Shown: positions 39,463 through 49,321 of the stretch, piece after piece
Layout: each line of letters starts with the position of its first letter
Position numbering within the stretch: position 1 is the stretch's first letter
Translations under genes and position numbers: made by a program
The notes under the pieces: model-generated
What the model was told of the DNA's origin: nothing
Database searches by the model: none
The model's input: the letters and a program-made list of their open reading frames with translations, nothing else
Assembly (NCBI GenBank): GCA_900074725.1
Contig: LT598458.1
Location: 682,001 to 746,000 of the forward strand
Direction of reading: 5' to 3'
DNA from: Lachancea dasiensis
Taxonomy: Eukaryota > Ascomycota > Saccharomycetes > Saccharomycetales > Saccharomycetaceae
DNA length: 64,000 bases

Positions 39463-40528
39463 CTTGTATTTATGAAGCGATATTCGTTCCCCTGTGGTAT
39501 TCCACACACACCTACTTACACATATGTCCTTAGATATATGCCTGATAATAATAATTATTGTTATACTTATTGAATGCGGACTTTCGAGCGCGATGCTACG
39601 GCGACAATTGTGCCAAGGGCGAGGGCAAGCGATCGCTTTTGAAGCATGACAAGAAGAAAACTCGAGCTGTCAGTGATAAAGCATGTAGTGCATTGCATTT
39701 CTCAGCCGGAAATTATCGATGGGAGGTGGGAGTTATGCGTTCCATGGTGCGCGATAGAACAATATACTTAATGGACAGCAACTGCCTCAACACAGCTCAA
39801 ATTAACAGATGTTAAAATCTTGCAATCTTAGCTGTAGCGATAAACCGTTCCATTTCATGTTACTGTTGTTTTTTCAAAAATAGCTCAACAAGCGACTGAA
39901 ACAGTCGATCGATTCTATAAGGCAAGGCTCTAATCTGTCAGAAAATACTAGCTCTATGTAAACATCAAAAAACTTGACAGAAAATGCCATGGTGTGTCCT
40001 CAAGATAGGTTGACAGCTGACAGCTGCCCATCGCACAGATTGCGATTAGTTTTTGCCACACTTCGAACCTCGGCTTATAATGTCCTGAAATATAAGGAAC
40101 AAGACACACACATACAAACACACACACAAATATATACATATATATTTAGTGCTGAATAGACAATCTACTCACCATAATATCCTTTCGAATAATTATCTGC
40201 CGAGTTGTGCGTTGTTTCAAGTTTGGCGTTTCGTTTGACTCGAGTTCACCGTGTCTCTTAATAGAAAAAATGTATTTGGGTAACACAAAAGACAAGTCTG
40301 ATCTGACTTTCACTCTTACTAGAAACTTAAAAAAACACGAAAATTGCCAGCTTTCAGCCTAAAGCAGTGTATTTGAAACGGTAAAGAAACGTACATTAGA
40401 CTTCTAAGAGTATTGATTGATTTTCTAGCATTCCTTTAGTGCAGTTTTCGAGCTTTTTAGGACCCAATTTCATTGAGCAAGTTTACAGGCATTAAGGCTT
40501 TGTTAGCGTGTTAGGGTCCTTCTCAAGT
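39463..40528. other. Divergent interval between FRT1/2 and MYO2
   Basis: This interval of about 1.1 kb should contain two promoters. It has a CA/TA simple repeat at 40104-40147 and a tandem CAGCTG pair near 40014-40026. An open frame at 39558-39815 starts at a non-ATG codon and is not convincing. Confidence 0.5.
40104..40147 (+). repeat. CA then TA simple repeat upstream of MYO2
   Basis: An imperfect run of CA dinucleotides passes into ATATATACATATATAT. It is a typical microsatellite, about 380 bases before MYO2. Confidence 0.8.
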
Positions 40529-43500
40529 ATGTCATACGAGGTCGGAACCAGATGTTGGTATCCAGATAAACAAGAAGGATGGGTGGGATCGGAAGTGACC
40601 AAATTTTCACATCCAGAAGACAACAAATATTGTTTGACCTTAGCGTTGGAAAACGGGGAAGTCGTTGAGATCGAAACTTCCTCATTGGACGAGCACGAAA
40701 GTGACAACCTGCCGCTTTTGAGAAACCCACCAATTCTCGAGGCGATCGAAGACCTGACGTCTTTGTCGTACCTGAACGAGCCTGCCGTACTTCACGCGAT
40801 CAAAGCCAGGTATGGACAGCTTAATATATATACGTATTCCGGGATTGTGCTTATTGCAACCAATCCCTTTGATCGTGTCGATCAGCTCTATTCGCAGGAT
40901 ATGATCCAGGCATACGCTGGCAGTCGCAGAGGCGAACTTGAGCCGCACCTATTTGCCATCGCAGAAGAAGCATACCGGCTAATGAAAAACGACAAGGAAA
41001 ACCAGACGATTGTGGTGAGTGGTGAGTCTGGTGCCGGCAAAACCGTATCGGCAAAGTACATTATGCGCTACTTCGCGTCTGTTGAACAGGCAAATCAAAG
41101 CTCTACTGCAATCTCAGAGAATCCACACCACGAGATGTCAGAAACGGAGCGCCGAATTCTCGCCACGAATCCTATTATGGAAGCATTTGGTAACGCGAAG
41201 ACTACAAGGAACGACAACTCGTCTAGATTCGGCAAATATCTCGAGATTCTGTTTGATTCTCGCACTTCCATCATTGGTGCTAGAATCAGGACGTATTTAT
41301 TGGAACGGTCAAGACTGGTTTTCCAGCCGGAAGTAGAGAGAAACTATCACATTTTTTACCAACTTCTGGCAGGTCTCTCCGATGATGAAAAATCAGCATT
41401 AAAACTGACCAAAGTAGAGGACTACCACTACTTGAACCAGGGCGGCGACTACAAGATCAAAGGTGTTGATGATGCAGCAGACTATCGTGAAACAGTAGAT
41501 GCATTAAAGATGGTTGGTTTCTCTGATGGCACTCAAAAACAACTCTTTAAGATTTTGGCCGCTTTGCTTCATATCGGTAACATAGAGATCAAGAAAACTA
41601 GAAATGACGCATCTTTGAGCTCAGACGAGCCTAACCTGCAGATAGCGTGCGATTTGCTGGAAGTCGATCCCTTCACTTTTGCAAAGTGGATCACCAAGAA
41701 ACAAATAACAACTCGTTCTGAAAAAATCATTTCAAATCTTTCCTATAATCAGGCTGTTGTTGCTAGAAACTCGGTTGCTAAATTCATCTTTACAGCCCTT
41801 TTCGATTGGTTGGTCGAGAATATCAATACGGTTCTTTGCAACCCTGACGTTACAAAGCATATCAGTTCATTTATTGGTGTGTTGGATATCTATGGTTTTG
41901 AGCATTTTGAGACAAACTCTTTCGAGCAGTTTTGCATCAACTACGCGAATGAAAAGCTTCAACAGGAATTCAACCAACACGTCTTCAAACTAGAGCAAGA
42001 AGAGTATGTGGCAGAACAAATCGAATGGTCTTTCATCGAATTTAATGATAATCAACCATGTATTGACTTGATTGAAAATAAGCTTGGCATACTGTCCTTG
42101 CTAGACGAAGAATCTAGGCTTCCAGCTGGATCAGACGAGAGTTGGACTCAAAAGCTTTATCAAACCTTGGATAAACCTCCTACTAATTCCGTGTTTTCCA
42201 AGCCACGATTTGGCCAAACCAAATTTGTGGTATCCCATTATGCACTCGATGTCACCTATGATGTCGATGGTTTCATAGAGAAAAATAGGGATACTGTCTC
42301 AGATGGCCACCTTGAAGTGTTGCGAGCAACGAACAACAGCACTTTGACTTCTATTCTCGGTGTGATCGACAAGCATGCTGCGGCTTTGGCCGAGAAGCAA
42401 GAAGCTAGTAGAAAGCCAGGACCAGCGCGGATGGCAAACAAGAAGCCCACACTGGGATCTATGTTTAAGCAATCCTTAATTGAGTTAATGGGTACTATTA
42501 ACTCAACTAATGTTCACTACATTCGGTGCATAAAGCCTAATGAAGCTAAGGAAGCTTGGAAATTTGACAATCTCATGGTGTTATCACAACTGCGGGCTTG
42601 TGGTGTACTTGAAACGATTCGAATTTCGTGCGCAGGCTTTCCATCTCGGTGGACATACAATGAATTTGTGTTGAGGTATCATATTTTGATTCCCTCTGAG
42701 AGCTGGACCAAAATGTTTACAGGTGGGGCCTCCGAAGATGACATCAGACATATGTGCAGGCAAATTTTAGATGTAACGGTGGAGGATAAGGAAAAATATC
42801 AGCTAGGAAATACCAAAATTTTCTTTAAGGCGGGCATGCTGGCATATTTGGAAAAGTTGAGAAGCACCAAAATGCACAATGCTTGCGTGTTGATACAGAA
42901 GAAGATCAAAGGTATCTACTACCGCAAGAGATACGTTGAGATTCAAAGCGCTATTCATAACGTACAGGCACTCATGAGCGGCTTGTCCGCACGTCATAGG
43001 GCCGATTTCCAAATCAAAAATCTAGCTGCAATTACACTTCAAAGTCTGATCAGAGCTGTGAACCAACGCCGCCAGAGTAAAACCGCCATATTATCCGTAC
43101 TCAAGCTCCAGTCGCTGGTTAGAAGTAGCCTTGCTCAAAGGCAACTTTCACAGAAACTAGAAGCAGAGGCTGCAGTACACATCCAGAAAAAGATTAGGGG
43201 ATTTAGACCTCGACAGAGCTTCAATTTAACCAGAAGCTCTTCGATTCGGGTTCAGTCTCTAATGAGGAGAAAATTGGCTAAGAGGCAATTGAAACAGTTG
43301 AAAGCCGACGCCAAATCAGTCAAAAACTTACAGGAGGTTAGTTACAAACTAGAAAACAAGGTCATACAACTTACTGAAGGACTGGCGGAAAAAGTTAAAG
43401 AAAATAAGGAAATGACTTTACGCATTTCTGAATTGCAGAAGTCACTCAACGAGTCTGCTAACATTCAGACGATCTTACAAGCCCAAAAAGAAGAGCACAC

Positions 43501-45208
43501 CCGGGACTTGAAAGAAAAAGAGGAATCACATCATGCAGAACTTGCCGACAAATCGTCAGAACTAGTTAGCGCTCGCGAAGAAATCGATGCTGTCAGAAAA
43601 GAAGTTGAAGAGTTACTTTTGCAACAAGAGCAGTTGAAGAACGACGTTCGCACAAAAATACAAGATCTGCAAAAGGCTCAAGGCGAGGTTGCAGATGCTC
43701 AAACTCAGAATTCGGATCTAAAGAATGAAGTAAAATCATTGAAAGACGAAATCAGTCGGTTACAGAGTAGCATCCGTAGTGGCGCCAGTACTGGTAACAC
43801 GATGGTCAATACACCTATCAAAAACAGAAGGTTCAGCAGTCACAGCAGCATGGCTGATGGTGCTTCTCCAAGACAGCTCAATGTTGTTTCTATGAACAAC
43901 GGTATGGAGGATGATGTCAGATCAACAGCGAGTGCTCTTTCTCAAATTAATGACGAGCTATACAAGATACTCGAAGACACAAAAACCCTGAACACCGAAA
44001 TAGTGGAAGGTCTGCTAAAAGGATTTAAAATTCCAGAAACGGGAGTTGCTGCTGAATTGACAAGAAAAGAAGTTTTATATCCTGCCAGAATCATGATCAT
44101 TGTGTTGAGTGACATGTGGAGACTTGGGCTCACCAAACAAAGTGAAAGCTTTCTTGCTGAGGCAATGTCTACCATTCAAAAACTGGTCACCAATTTGAAG
44201 GGCGATGACATGGTATGTCATGGCGCCTTTTGGCTAACTAATGTCAGAGAGCTGTATTCTTTCGTGGTGTTCGCACAAGAAAGTATTTTGAATGATGATT
44301 CTTATAACAGTGGCTTGAACGACGATGAGTACAAAGAATACGTGACCTTGGTTACTGAACTGAAAGATGACTTCGAATCTCTAAGCTACAACATCTACAA
44401 TATCTGGCTAAAGAAATTACAAAAGGAACTCGAGAAAAAGGCAATTTCTGCTGTTGTAATGTCACAGTCATTACCTGGTTTTATTGCAAATGAGTCAACC
44501 CAGTTCTTAGGTAAACTCTTCACTCAGACGAATTACTATAAAATGGATGACATTCTCACTTTCTTCAATAGCATATACTGGTCCATGAAGACGTATCATG
44601 TGGAACAGGAGGTGTTTCGCGAGGTCATCATCACTTTACTCAAGTATGTTGATTCCATTTGCTTTAATGACCTAATAATGAAGCGGAACTTTTTATCATG
44701 GAAAAGGGGTCTCCAATTAAACTACAATGTTACTAGATTGGAGGAATGGTGTAAATCTCATCATATCCCAGAGGGTACCGATTGTTTACAGCATATGCTA
44801 CAAGCTTCAAAGCTTCTACAATTGAAAAAGGCCAACCTAGAGGATATTGATATCATTTGGGAAATATGTTCGTCGTTGAAGCCTGCCCAAATTCAGAAGC
44901 TTATCACCCAGTACGCAGTTGCTGACTACGAGATTCCGATTCCGCAAGAGATTTTGACCTTTGTAGCAAATAGGGTGAAAAATGAGTCATCTCTGTCGTC
45001 AGATGGTAAATCTCAAGTGCACAGTAGCGATATTTTCCTCACTGTTGAGAGTGGTCCTTTTGAGGACCCATTCAATTTGATAGAGACAAGGAAGTTCGGA
45101 AAAATTGAAGCTTATATTCCTGCTTGGATGAATTTGCCTGTTACCAGGAGGGTTGTTGAGTTGGTCACTCAACATGTTACGGTGCAGGAAGTTCAAAGAA
45201 CTGTTTAA
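40529..45208 (+). CDS. MYO2: Class V myosin Myo2
   Basis: The protein is 1559 residues (S. cerevisiae Myo2 has 1574). This motor carries secretory vesicles, vacuole, mitochondria, peroxisomes and late-Golgi elements along actin into the bud. The motor head covers about residues 65-780, with the P-loop GESGAGKT at 165-172, switch I NDNSSRFGKY and switch II DIYGFEHFE. IQ motifs for calmodulin/Mlc1 follow at about 785-910. A coiled coil lies at about 920-1080, and the globular cargo-binding (dilute) domain at about 1150-1540. The start is the ATG at 40529 (MSYEVGTRCWYP), matching S. cerevisiae; the frame extends seven codons upstream from a GTG. It is a single gene where S. cerevisiae has MYO2 and MYO4. 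It resembles Myo2 in head and tail, so that symbol is used. Confidence 0.98.
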   Translation: MSYEVGTRCWYPDKQEGWVGSEVTKFSHPEDNKYCLTLALENGEVVEIETSSLDEHESDNLPLLRNPPILEAIEDLTSLSYLNEPAVLHAIKARYGQLNIYTYSGIVLIATNPFDRVDQLYSQDMIQAYAGSRRGELEPHLFAIAEEAYRLMKNDKENQTIVVSGESGAGKTVSAKYIMRYFASVEQANQSSTAISENPHHEMSETERRILATNPIMEAFGNAKTTRNDNSSRFGKYLEILFDSRTSIIGARIRTYLLERSRLVFQPEVERNYHIFYQLLAGLSDDEKSALKLTKVEDYHYLNQGGDYKIKGVDDAADYRETVDALKMVGFSDGTQKQLFKILAALLHIGNIEIKKTRNDASLSSDEPNLQIACDLLEVDPFTFAKWITKKQITTRSEKIISNLSYNQAVVARNSVAKFIFTALFDWLVENINTVLCNPDVTKHISSFIGVLDIYGFEHFETNSFEQFCINYANEKLQQEFNQHVFKLEQEEYVAEQIEWSFIEFNDNQPCIDLIENKLGILSLLDEESRLPAGSDESWTQKLYQTLDKPPTNSVFSKPRFGQTKFVVSHYALDVTYDVDGFIEKNRDTVSDGHLEVLRATNNSTLTSILGVIDKHAAALAEKQEASRKPGPARMANKKPTLGSMFKQSLIELMGTINSTNVHYIRCIKPNEAKEAWKFDNLMVLSQLRACGVLETIRISCAGFPSRWTYNEFVLRYHILIPSESWTKMFTGGASEDDIRHMCRQILDVTVEDKEKYQLGNTKIFFKAGMLAYLEKLRSTKMHNACVLIQKKIKGIYYRKRYVEIQSAIHNVQALMSGLSARHRADFQIKNLAAITLQSLIRAVNQRRQSKTAILSVLKLQSLVRSSLAQRQLSQKLEAEAAVHIQKKIRGFRPRQSFNLTRSSSIRVQSLMRRKLAKRQLKQLKADAKSVKNLQEVSYKLENKVIQLTEGLAEKVKENKEMTLRISELQKSLNESANIQTILQAQKEEHTRDLKEKEESHHAELADKSSELVSAREEIDAVRKEVEELLLQQEQLKNDVRTKIQDLQKAQGEVADAQTQNSDLKNEVKSLKDEISRLQSSIRSGASTGNTMVNTPIKNRRFSSHSSMADGASPRQLNVVSMNNGMEDDVRSTASALSQINDELYKILEDTKTLNTEIVEGLLKGFKIPETGVAAELTRKEVLYPARIMIIVLSDMWRLGLTKQSESFLAEAMSTIQKLVTNLKGDDMVCHGAFWLTNVRELYSFVVFAQESILNDDSYNSGLNDDEYKEYVTLVTELKDDFESLSYNIYNIWLKKLQKELEKKAISAVVMSQSLPGFIANESTQFLGKLFTQTNYYKMDDILTFFNSIYWSMKTYHVEQEVFREVIITLLKYVDSICFNDLIMKRNFLSWKRGLQLNYNVTRLEEWCKSHHIPEGTDCLQHMLQASKLLQLKKANLEDIDIIWEICSSLKPAQIQKLITQYAVADYEIPIPQEILTFVANRVKNESSLSSDGKSQVHSSDIFLTVESGPFEDPFNLIETRKFGKIEAYIPAWMNLPVTRRVVELVTQHVTVQEVQRTV

Positions 45209-45475
45209 TTTGCAATTCAAATACACACAAACATATATAAATTTTAGAACACAAGCTTTCCAAGTTTAGCCCCATAATATGGCAATTGTTCTTGTATCGA
45301 TAACTACAATGGATAAATAAGCGCAGGGTTGACCATCACCTGCCAATTAAGGCGCAACATACATGTTTCTACCTTTTCATTCAAAAATCATAATGGTAAA
45401 ATTAATGTACATACAGTTATCGAGGCCGTTGTGTCGAAGCAGTCTTTACGTACTCTCGGCCATTTTCAGCCTCAT

Positions 45476-45895
45476 TCAGCTAAAATGGACGGCGATCGGA
45501 ACAATGATAACCACCAAAAGGATGATTACGACGAGAACAAGACAAAGCCTCATTTTCAAGTCCTTCCACCACATTTGCTTTCTTACTCTGTTTGCGCCTC
45601 TTTTGAAGCCCTGCGCGGAAACGGCCAAGTTATCGGCTTTGTCTTCAATAGACGTGAGCCTTTCACCACGCTCTGCAACCTTATTGATGTTATCTCTCAT
45701 GATACCGACAGTATCATCAATTTCCTGTAGGCGATATTGTTAGTAAAGGGTATCCTTGACTCACTGGACACCGACACCGACGACGGGACCTCAATTCCTC
45801 GGATAGTAACTTACAGCTTTCAGAGCAGCTGCTTTCGTCTGAGATTGCGACTCTTCGGCAGGAATGTATGGATCATAGGGTACTGAGGATGACAT
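45476..45895 (-). CDS. SNC1: Synaptobrevin-like v-SNARE Snc1/Snc2; two exons
   Basis: The protein is 109 residues after splicing. It is the v-SNARE of exocytic vesicles, pairing with Sso1/2 and Sec9 at the plasma membrane and recycling through endosomes. Exon 1 (45895-45815) encodes 27 residues starting [10 protein letters not shown]. Exon 2 (45724-45476) encodes the SNARE helix ([32 protein letters not shown] with the central Arg layer) and a C-terminal membrane anchor ([20 protein letters not shown]). The exon join lies after an Ala and before Glu-Ile-Asp-Asp, the same place as the intron of S. cerevisiae SNC1. It is convergent with MYO2. It is the single ortholog of SNC1 and SNC2; the SNC1 name is used because the intron is kept. 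Confidence 0.96.
45725..45814 (-). other. SNC1: Spliceosomal intron in SNC1/2 (90 nt)
   Basis: On the minus strand it begins GTAAGT (45814), has a perfect TACTAAC branch box (branch A at 45740) and ends in ACAG at 45725. Splicing joins ...CTG AAA GCT to GAA ATT GAT and keeps the frame. Confidence 0.95.
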
Positions 45896-46300
45896 TTCAA
45901 ATGTTGATGCCCTGGTTGAAGATAGTTGGAGGCCTGAAACTTCAAGTTTGTATATATATAGTAGCCGAAATTATAATTGTCAATCACGAAACACGAAAGT
46001 CTGTTAACATGAGGCCGAATCGAACAACTGGCAAACACAGAACGATCATGTCATGATCGTTCTCAAGTTTCATTAGGATAAAGAAAAACACTTTGAGACT
46101 ATCGATAGATACCAGAGCTAAAAATTGCCAATGGCCCCGCTGAACGAATCTGAATTTGTTTACTAACAAAGTACTTGCTTTATAAAATATATGCACTGAG
46201 TATTTTCTTGCCTGTATGTCTTCACTCTAACCGTGAAGATGCAATTCTCGCTTATGATCTTTCGTTTTAAGCCCTTGCACTGAATTGGTTTACCAAAAAT
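45896..46300. promoter_or_regulatory. SNC1/2 promoter region
   Basis: This 405-base interval precedes SNC1/2 and follows the end of SCD5; both are on the minus strand. A TATATATATA run at 45951-45960 is about 56 bases before the SNC ATG. A perfect 25-base palindrome lies at 46039-46063. Confidence 0.6.
46039..46063. repeat. Perfect palindrome with 12-bp arms upstream of SNC1/2
   Basis: AGAACGATCATG and CATGATCGTTCT are exact reverse complements around a single central T. The palindrome lies about 145 bases before the SNC start. It could bind a dimeric factor; no known consensus is matched. Confidence 0.85.
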
Positions 46301-48259
46301 TCATCTCTTATAAATATTCTGCAGCTGATCAACATGCGCCTGTAATGCATGGAGATCTCCCAAAATATCTTTTGATTGAAACCCACCTTGCACTTGTGCC
46401 GGGGTATAGTATGGCATTTGTGGAACGGGGGATGGAGTGAAGCTATGTGTCTCTCTTGGTTGAAAAAAGTGATTTTTATCGCTGGGATAAGTTGAGGAAG
46501 GACCGGTATGATTAGCATGCATGTAAGCTGACCTAGGTTGCGGTTTAAAATTAACATGGTTACCTTGAGGAAATGGCCCACCACTATTCTGACCCAACAT
46601 GCCAGCTCTTGTTTGCTGTAGACGCATTGCATCGTTAAAGCTAGACATGTCCATTGATTGATTTATGTGCATCGGGGAAGGTGAGCCAGAAGTTATCGTT
46701 TGATACTGATTTCCATAATTAGTTGTCAAATAATCTTGGCTTGTATTCTGGGGTGACCTGTTAAGCCCGGTGTGTTGCTGTTTGTTTGTACCCGCATCAA
46801 GGGAGTATGAATGTGAGTACCGATCTGGAACCTGCAGATGGTTTTGAGAATTTGATGCTGTTTGGTAATGAGGTGGTTGGGAAGTACCGTAGCCATTTCC
46901 TGCAGAAGCGGGTGAAAAGTCTACAGAAGTGGAATTGGGTCTGTCAAAGTCAGAATCCGCTGCGTGAGAGTCTTGATTCAGCGTAGAATCACTTTGGTGG
47001 CGGGAACGGAAAAGATTATTTGCGGATCCGGTAGCGGTGGGCTTCAAGGGCTGAAGGGATTGTTGTGCTGGAGGCGCAGGCTGACTAGAACGGAAAAGGT
47101 AGTTGGCTGAGCCCGTGGCAGTTGGCTTTAGCGGTGCTAATGTTTCTTGACTAAATGAAGGTTGATTGGAACGGAAAAGGTGATTAGCAGATCCGGTCGC
47201 AGTTGGCTTTAACGGCTCCGGTGAGGTAGTGTTGCTCGCTTGAGTCGGAAAGTGCTGGCCAGCAAGACTTCCTTGAGCTACACTATCGACATTGTGCAGT
47301 TGCTGAAAGTGATTCAGTGACTCCTTCATATCTTCAAGAACTTCTTTTTCTTCCTGACTCTCGGGCACTTGCTCAGAGGGAGGTTTTGAGACTAGAGCCG
47401 AGTTTTTCTTTCTAGCAGCCAGACTTTTTAACAGTTGATCCATCGGCAGCGACAAATCTAACGGGGCATTTGAGTCAGAAATCTCATCATCCGAAGAAAA
47501 ATCCTCGCTTGGTTGAAGTAGTTGATCCTGAAAAGTGACCAAGTTTTCTGAGAATCGAACTTTTTTCATCTTTTTGACAAAGTTAGTGATTCTACGTCTC
47601 ACTCGCTTCTTCTTTTCACCTGTGAGTAGTAGAGCTGCGAAACTGTCAAAATCAACTGTCGATTCGGGTCCAGCCTGTGTATCTTCCACCTCCTCGTACA
47701 CTTCTTCATTTCCGGCAGCCAAGATCGGTTTCGGCCTGGGGATGGGAGTTGCTCGTAGGATCATCTGCCTTGTAGGCAATTGGTTTTCCAGAGTTGCGTG
47801 AGAAATCAGCCTGACAACGGCAAAGAACTGCCCAATGTTCAGCGCATTTCTGCAAGAACTGAAAATGTGCTTGAGTCTGTCCTTCACCACCGGGGCAATG
47901 GGAAAATTGATCATGAATTGAAATACATCATCCAACTTAATCAATTTTGTGATTTTGCGCCGCGATATATACCCGTACCACCTCAGGTATGTCTTCAGCT
48001 CTTCTTTCGTCAATTGACTCCTAGTCAGTGACAGCGGCGCTTGTAAGTCCTCCTTTGTCTCAACGTAGTCAGCCCCTGTGGCATTATAACTAGAATCAAC
48101 AACACTAGCGTTCATATCCAGATGAGAAGTAGATTCATTGTTTTTGATATCGTCGAACTGACCAAAATCGAAAGATACCGGGGGTGGAGGTTCCGACGCA
48201 TTGGTTTGTTCAGCATCGCTACCTGAAAGTCCAGGAACATTTAACCAATCAAAAGACAT
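46301..48259 (-). CDS. SCD5: Scd5, endocytic PP1-targeting protein
   Basis: The protein is 652 residues (S. cerevisiae has 872). Scd5 brings protein phosphatase 1 (Glc7) to cortical actin patches, where it counteracts Prk1-type kinases during endocytosis. The N terminus MSFDWLNVPGLSG matches S. cerevisiae. A conserved helical region covers about 75-180 (LTKEELKTYLRWYGYI; KDRLKHIFSSCRNALNIGQF). The PP1 docking motif KKVRF is at 232-236. Three copies of a repeat with core PLKPTATGSAN are at about 349-363, 376-390 and 404-418; these are the Prk1-type target repeats. A Q/N/S-rich region follows, then a short C-terminal helix (DILGDLHALQAHVDQLQNIY). The start is the ATG at 48257-48259; four extra upstream codons begin with a TTG. 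It is divergent from the NSRP1-like gene. Confidence 0.95.
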   Translation of the reverse strand: MSFDWLNVPGLSGSDAEQTNASEPPPPVSFDFGQFDDIKNNESTSHLDMNASVVDSSYNATGADYVETKEDLQAPLSLTRSQLTKEELKTYLRWYGYISRRKITKLIKLDDVFQFMINFPIAPVVKDRLKHIFSSCRNALNIGQFFAVVRLISHATLENQLPTRQMILRATPIPRPKPILAAGNEEVYEEVEDTQAGPESTVDFDSFAALLLTGEKKKRVRRRITNFVKKMKKVRFSENLVTFQDQLLQPSEDFSSDDEISDSNAPLDLSLPMDQLLKSLAARKKNSALVSKPPSEQVPESQEEKEVLEDMKESLNHFQQLHNVDSVAQGSLAGQHFPTQASNTTSPEPLKPTATGSANHLFRSNQPSFSQETLAPLKPTATGSANYLFRSSQPAPPAQQSLQPLKPTATGSANNLFRSRHQSDSTLNQDSHAADSDFDRPNSTSVDFSPASAGNGYGTSQPPHYQTASNSQNHLQVPDRYSHSYSLDAGTNKQQHTGLNRSPQNTSQDYLTTNYGNQYQTITSGSPSPMHINQSMDMSSFNDAMRLQQTRAGMLGQNSGGPFPQGNHVNFKPQPRSAYMHANHTGPSSTYPSDKNHFFQPRETHSFTPSPVPQMPYYTPAQVQGGFQSKDILGDLHALQAHVDQLQNIYKR

Positions 48260-48414
48260 TTTAAAATCCAAAATTCGAAAGAGTCACCACCTATCGGGGC
48301 CAGCTAACTTATTTTTTGTGTGGTTTTTAAGAGAACGCTAGTATGCGAATATGAAATACACTATTTGAAGTTGAAGATCCTTATTAGACAGTATTTGGTA
48401 GGTAAAGAAATTCT

Positions 48415-49158
48415 ATGAAGAAAAGGCAAGGAAAGAGAGCATTTGGTGGCGGTAATGACAGTTCTGATGGAAGCGATGACGAACAGGGCTTTAAGCAATA
48501 CGTTCAAGAGAAAAGGGCGAAAATTTCACACTCCTTACCGGAATCGAATCAAGGATTTGAAAATGGAGACTTATATTTAGCTCCCAAAGAAGTCATCAAG
48601 GAGAGAAAGCCTAGCGTTTCTAAGTTTATAGGAAACTTCATGGCTGCCAAAGAGCAGAGGAATCTGGATAAATTATACCATGAGTCCCTGAGAGCCGAGA
48701 TGGAAATTCAAAAATCGGGGACTCCCCAAGAGAGATACCTAACCGAGAGCTACAAAGATCGGAGACAGGAGATGGAAGATGCTTCGAAGGCAGCGCGTCA
48801 GGAAGAAGTGCAAGAAAAGCAGGATATGACTAGAGGAAGGCCCTTGCAGACTTTGTTGATGAACCAAAAGGTGGCTGATGAGCCAAGGGAATACGATCAG
48901 CAAACAGACGTCAAGAAACGAACGAAAAGCTATGGGATTAATGGATTCTACAGAAATGATGTTTATATTGGAAACGGTCCAAAACACGATGTGAGCTCCG
49001 TTCCTGAACGCCTTCAAACTCTTCACAAAGAAGTGTCGCAATTGCCTCAGAATAACCGCAAAAAGCTCATTGAACTGTTTTTGGTTTCCACAAAGTCGGC
49101 AGGAGAAATTGAACGTCAGAGAAGGCTCTATCACGAAAGGGTGGGAATCAAGAGTTGA
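48415..49158 (+). CDS. NSRP1/CCDC55-like protein (possible splicing regulator)
   Basis: The protein is 247 residues, highly charged and mostly helical. It starts with a basic run and an acidic serine patch (FGGGNDSSDGSDDEQ), then a block at about 65-135. This block follows the order of the NSRP1 N-terminal domain (DUF2040): a KPSVSKFIGNFMAAKEQR segment, a charged helix, an ERYLTESYKDRRQEMED segment, and later GFYR at 177-180. In animals this family (nuclear speckle splicing regulatory protein 1) affects alternative splice choice. No gene lies here in S. cerevisiae, where SCD5 and MIP1 are adjacent. The assignment rests on motif order recognised by eye, so a different nuclear or spliceosome-associated coiled-coil protein remains possible. 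It starts 155 bases from the divergent SCD5 and is convergent with MIP1. Confidence 0.65.
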   Translation: MKKRQGKRAFGGGNDSSDGSDDEQGFKQYVQEKRAKISHSLPESNQGFENGDLYLAPKEVIKERKPSVSKFIGNFMAAKEQRNLDKLYHESLRAEMEIQKSGTPQERYLTESYKDRRQEMEDASKAARQEEVQEKQDMTRGRPLQTLLMNQKVADEPREYDQQTDVKKRTKSYGINGFYRNDVYIGNGPKHDVSSVPERLQTLHKEVSQLPQNNRKKLIELFLVSTKSAGEIERQRRLYHERVGIKS

Positions 49159-49321
49159 CATTTCGATATTAAGCTATGGCTTTTAACCTCTCCCTCGCAT
49201 TTCCGAAGTGGTTTAGCTTAGAGCTAATTCCCCCCCTCAGCGTGTGAGGCAACAGAACGCTTAAGTTCACAATTTTGTCATATCCCTCCCGTATTATTCG
49301 ACTAACTTAACGACTTAAAGA

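Noticed and set aside
40055-40080. tRNA B box suggested by CTTCGAACCTCGG
   Set aside because: The T-stem does not pair on either strand and no A box is found at a suitable distance.
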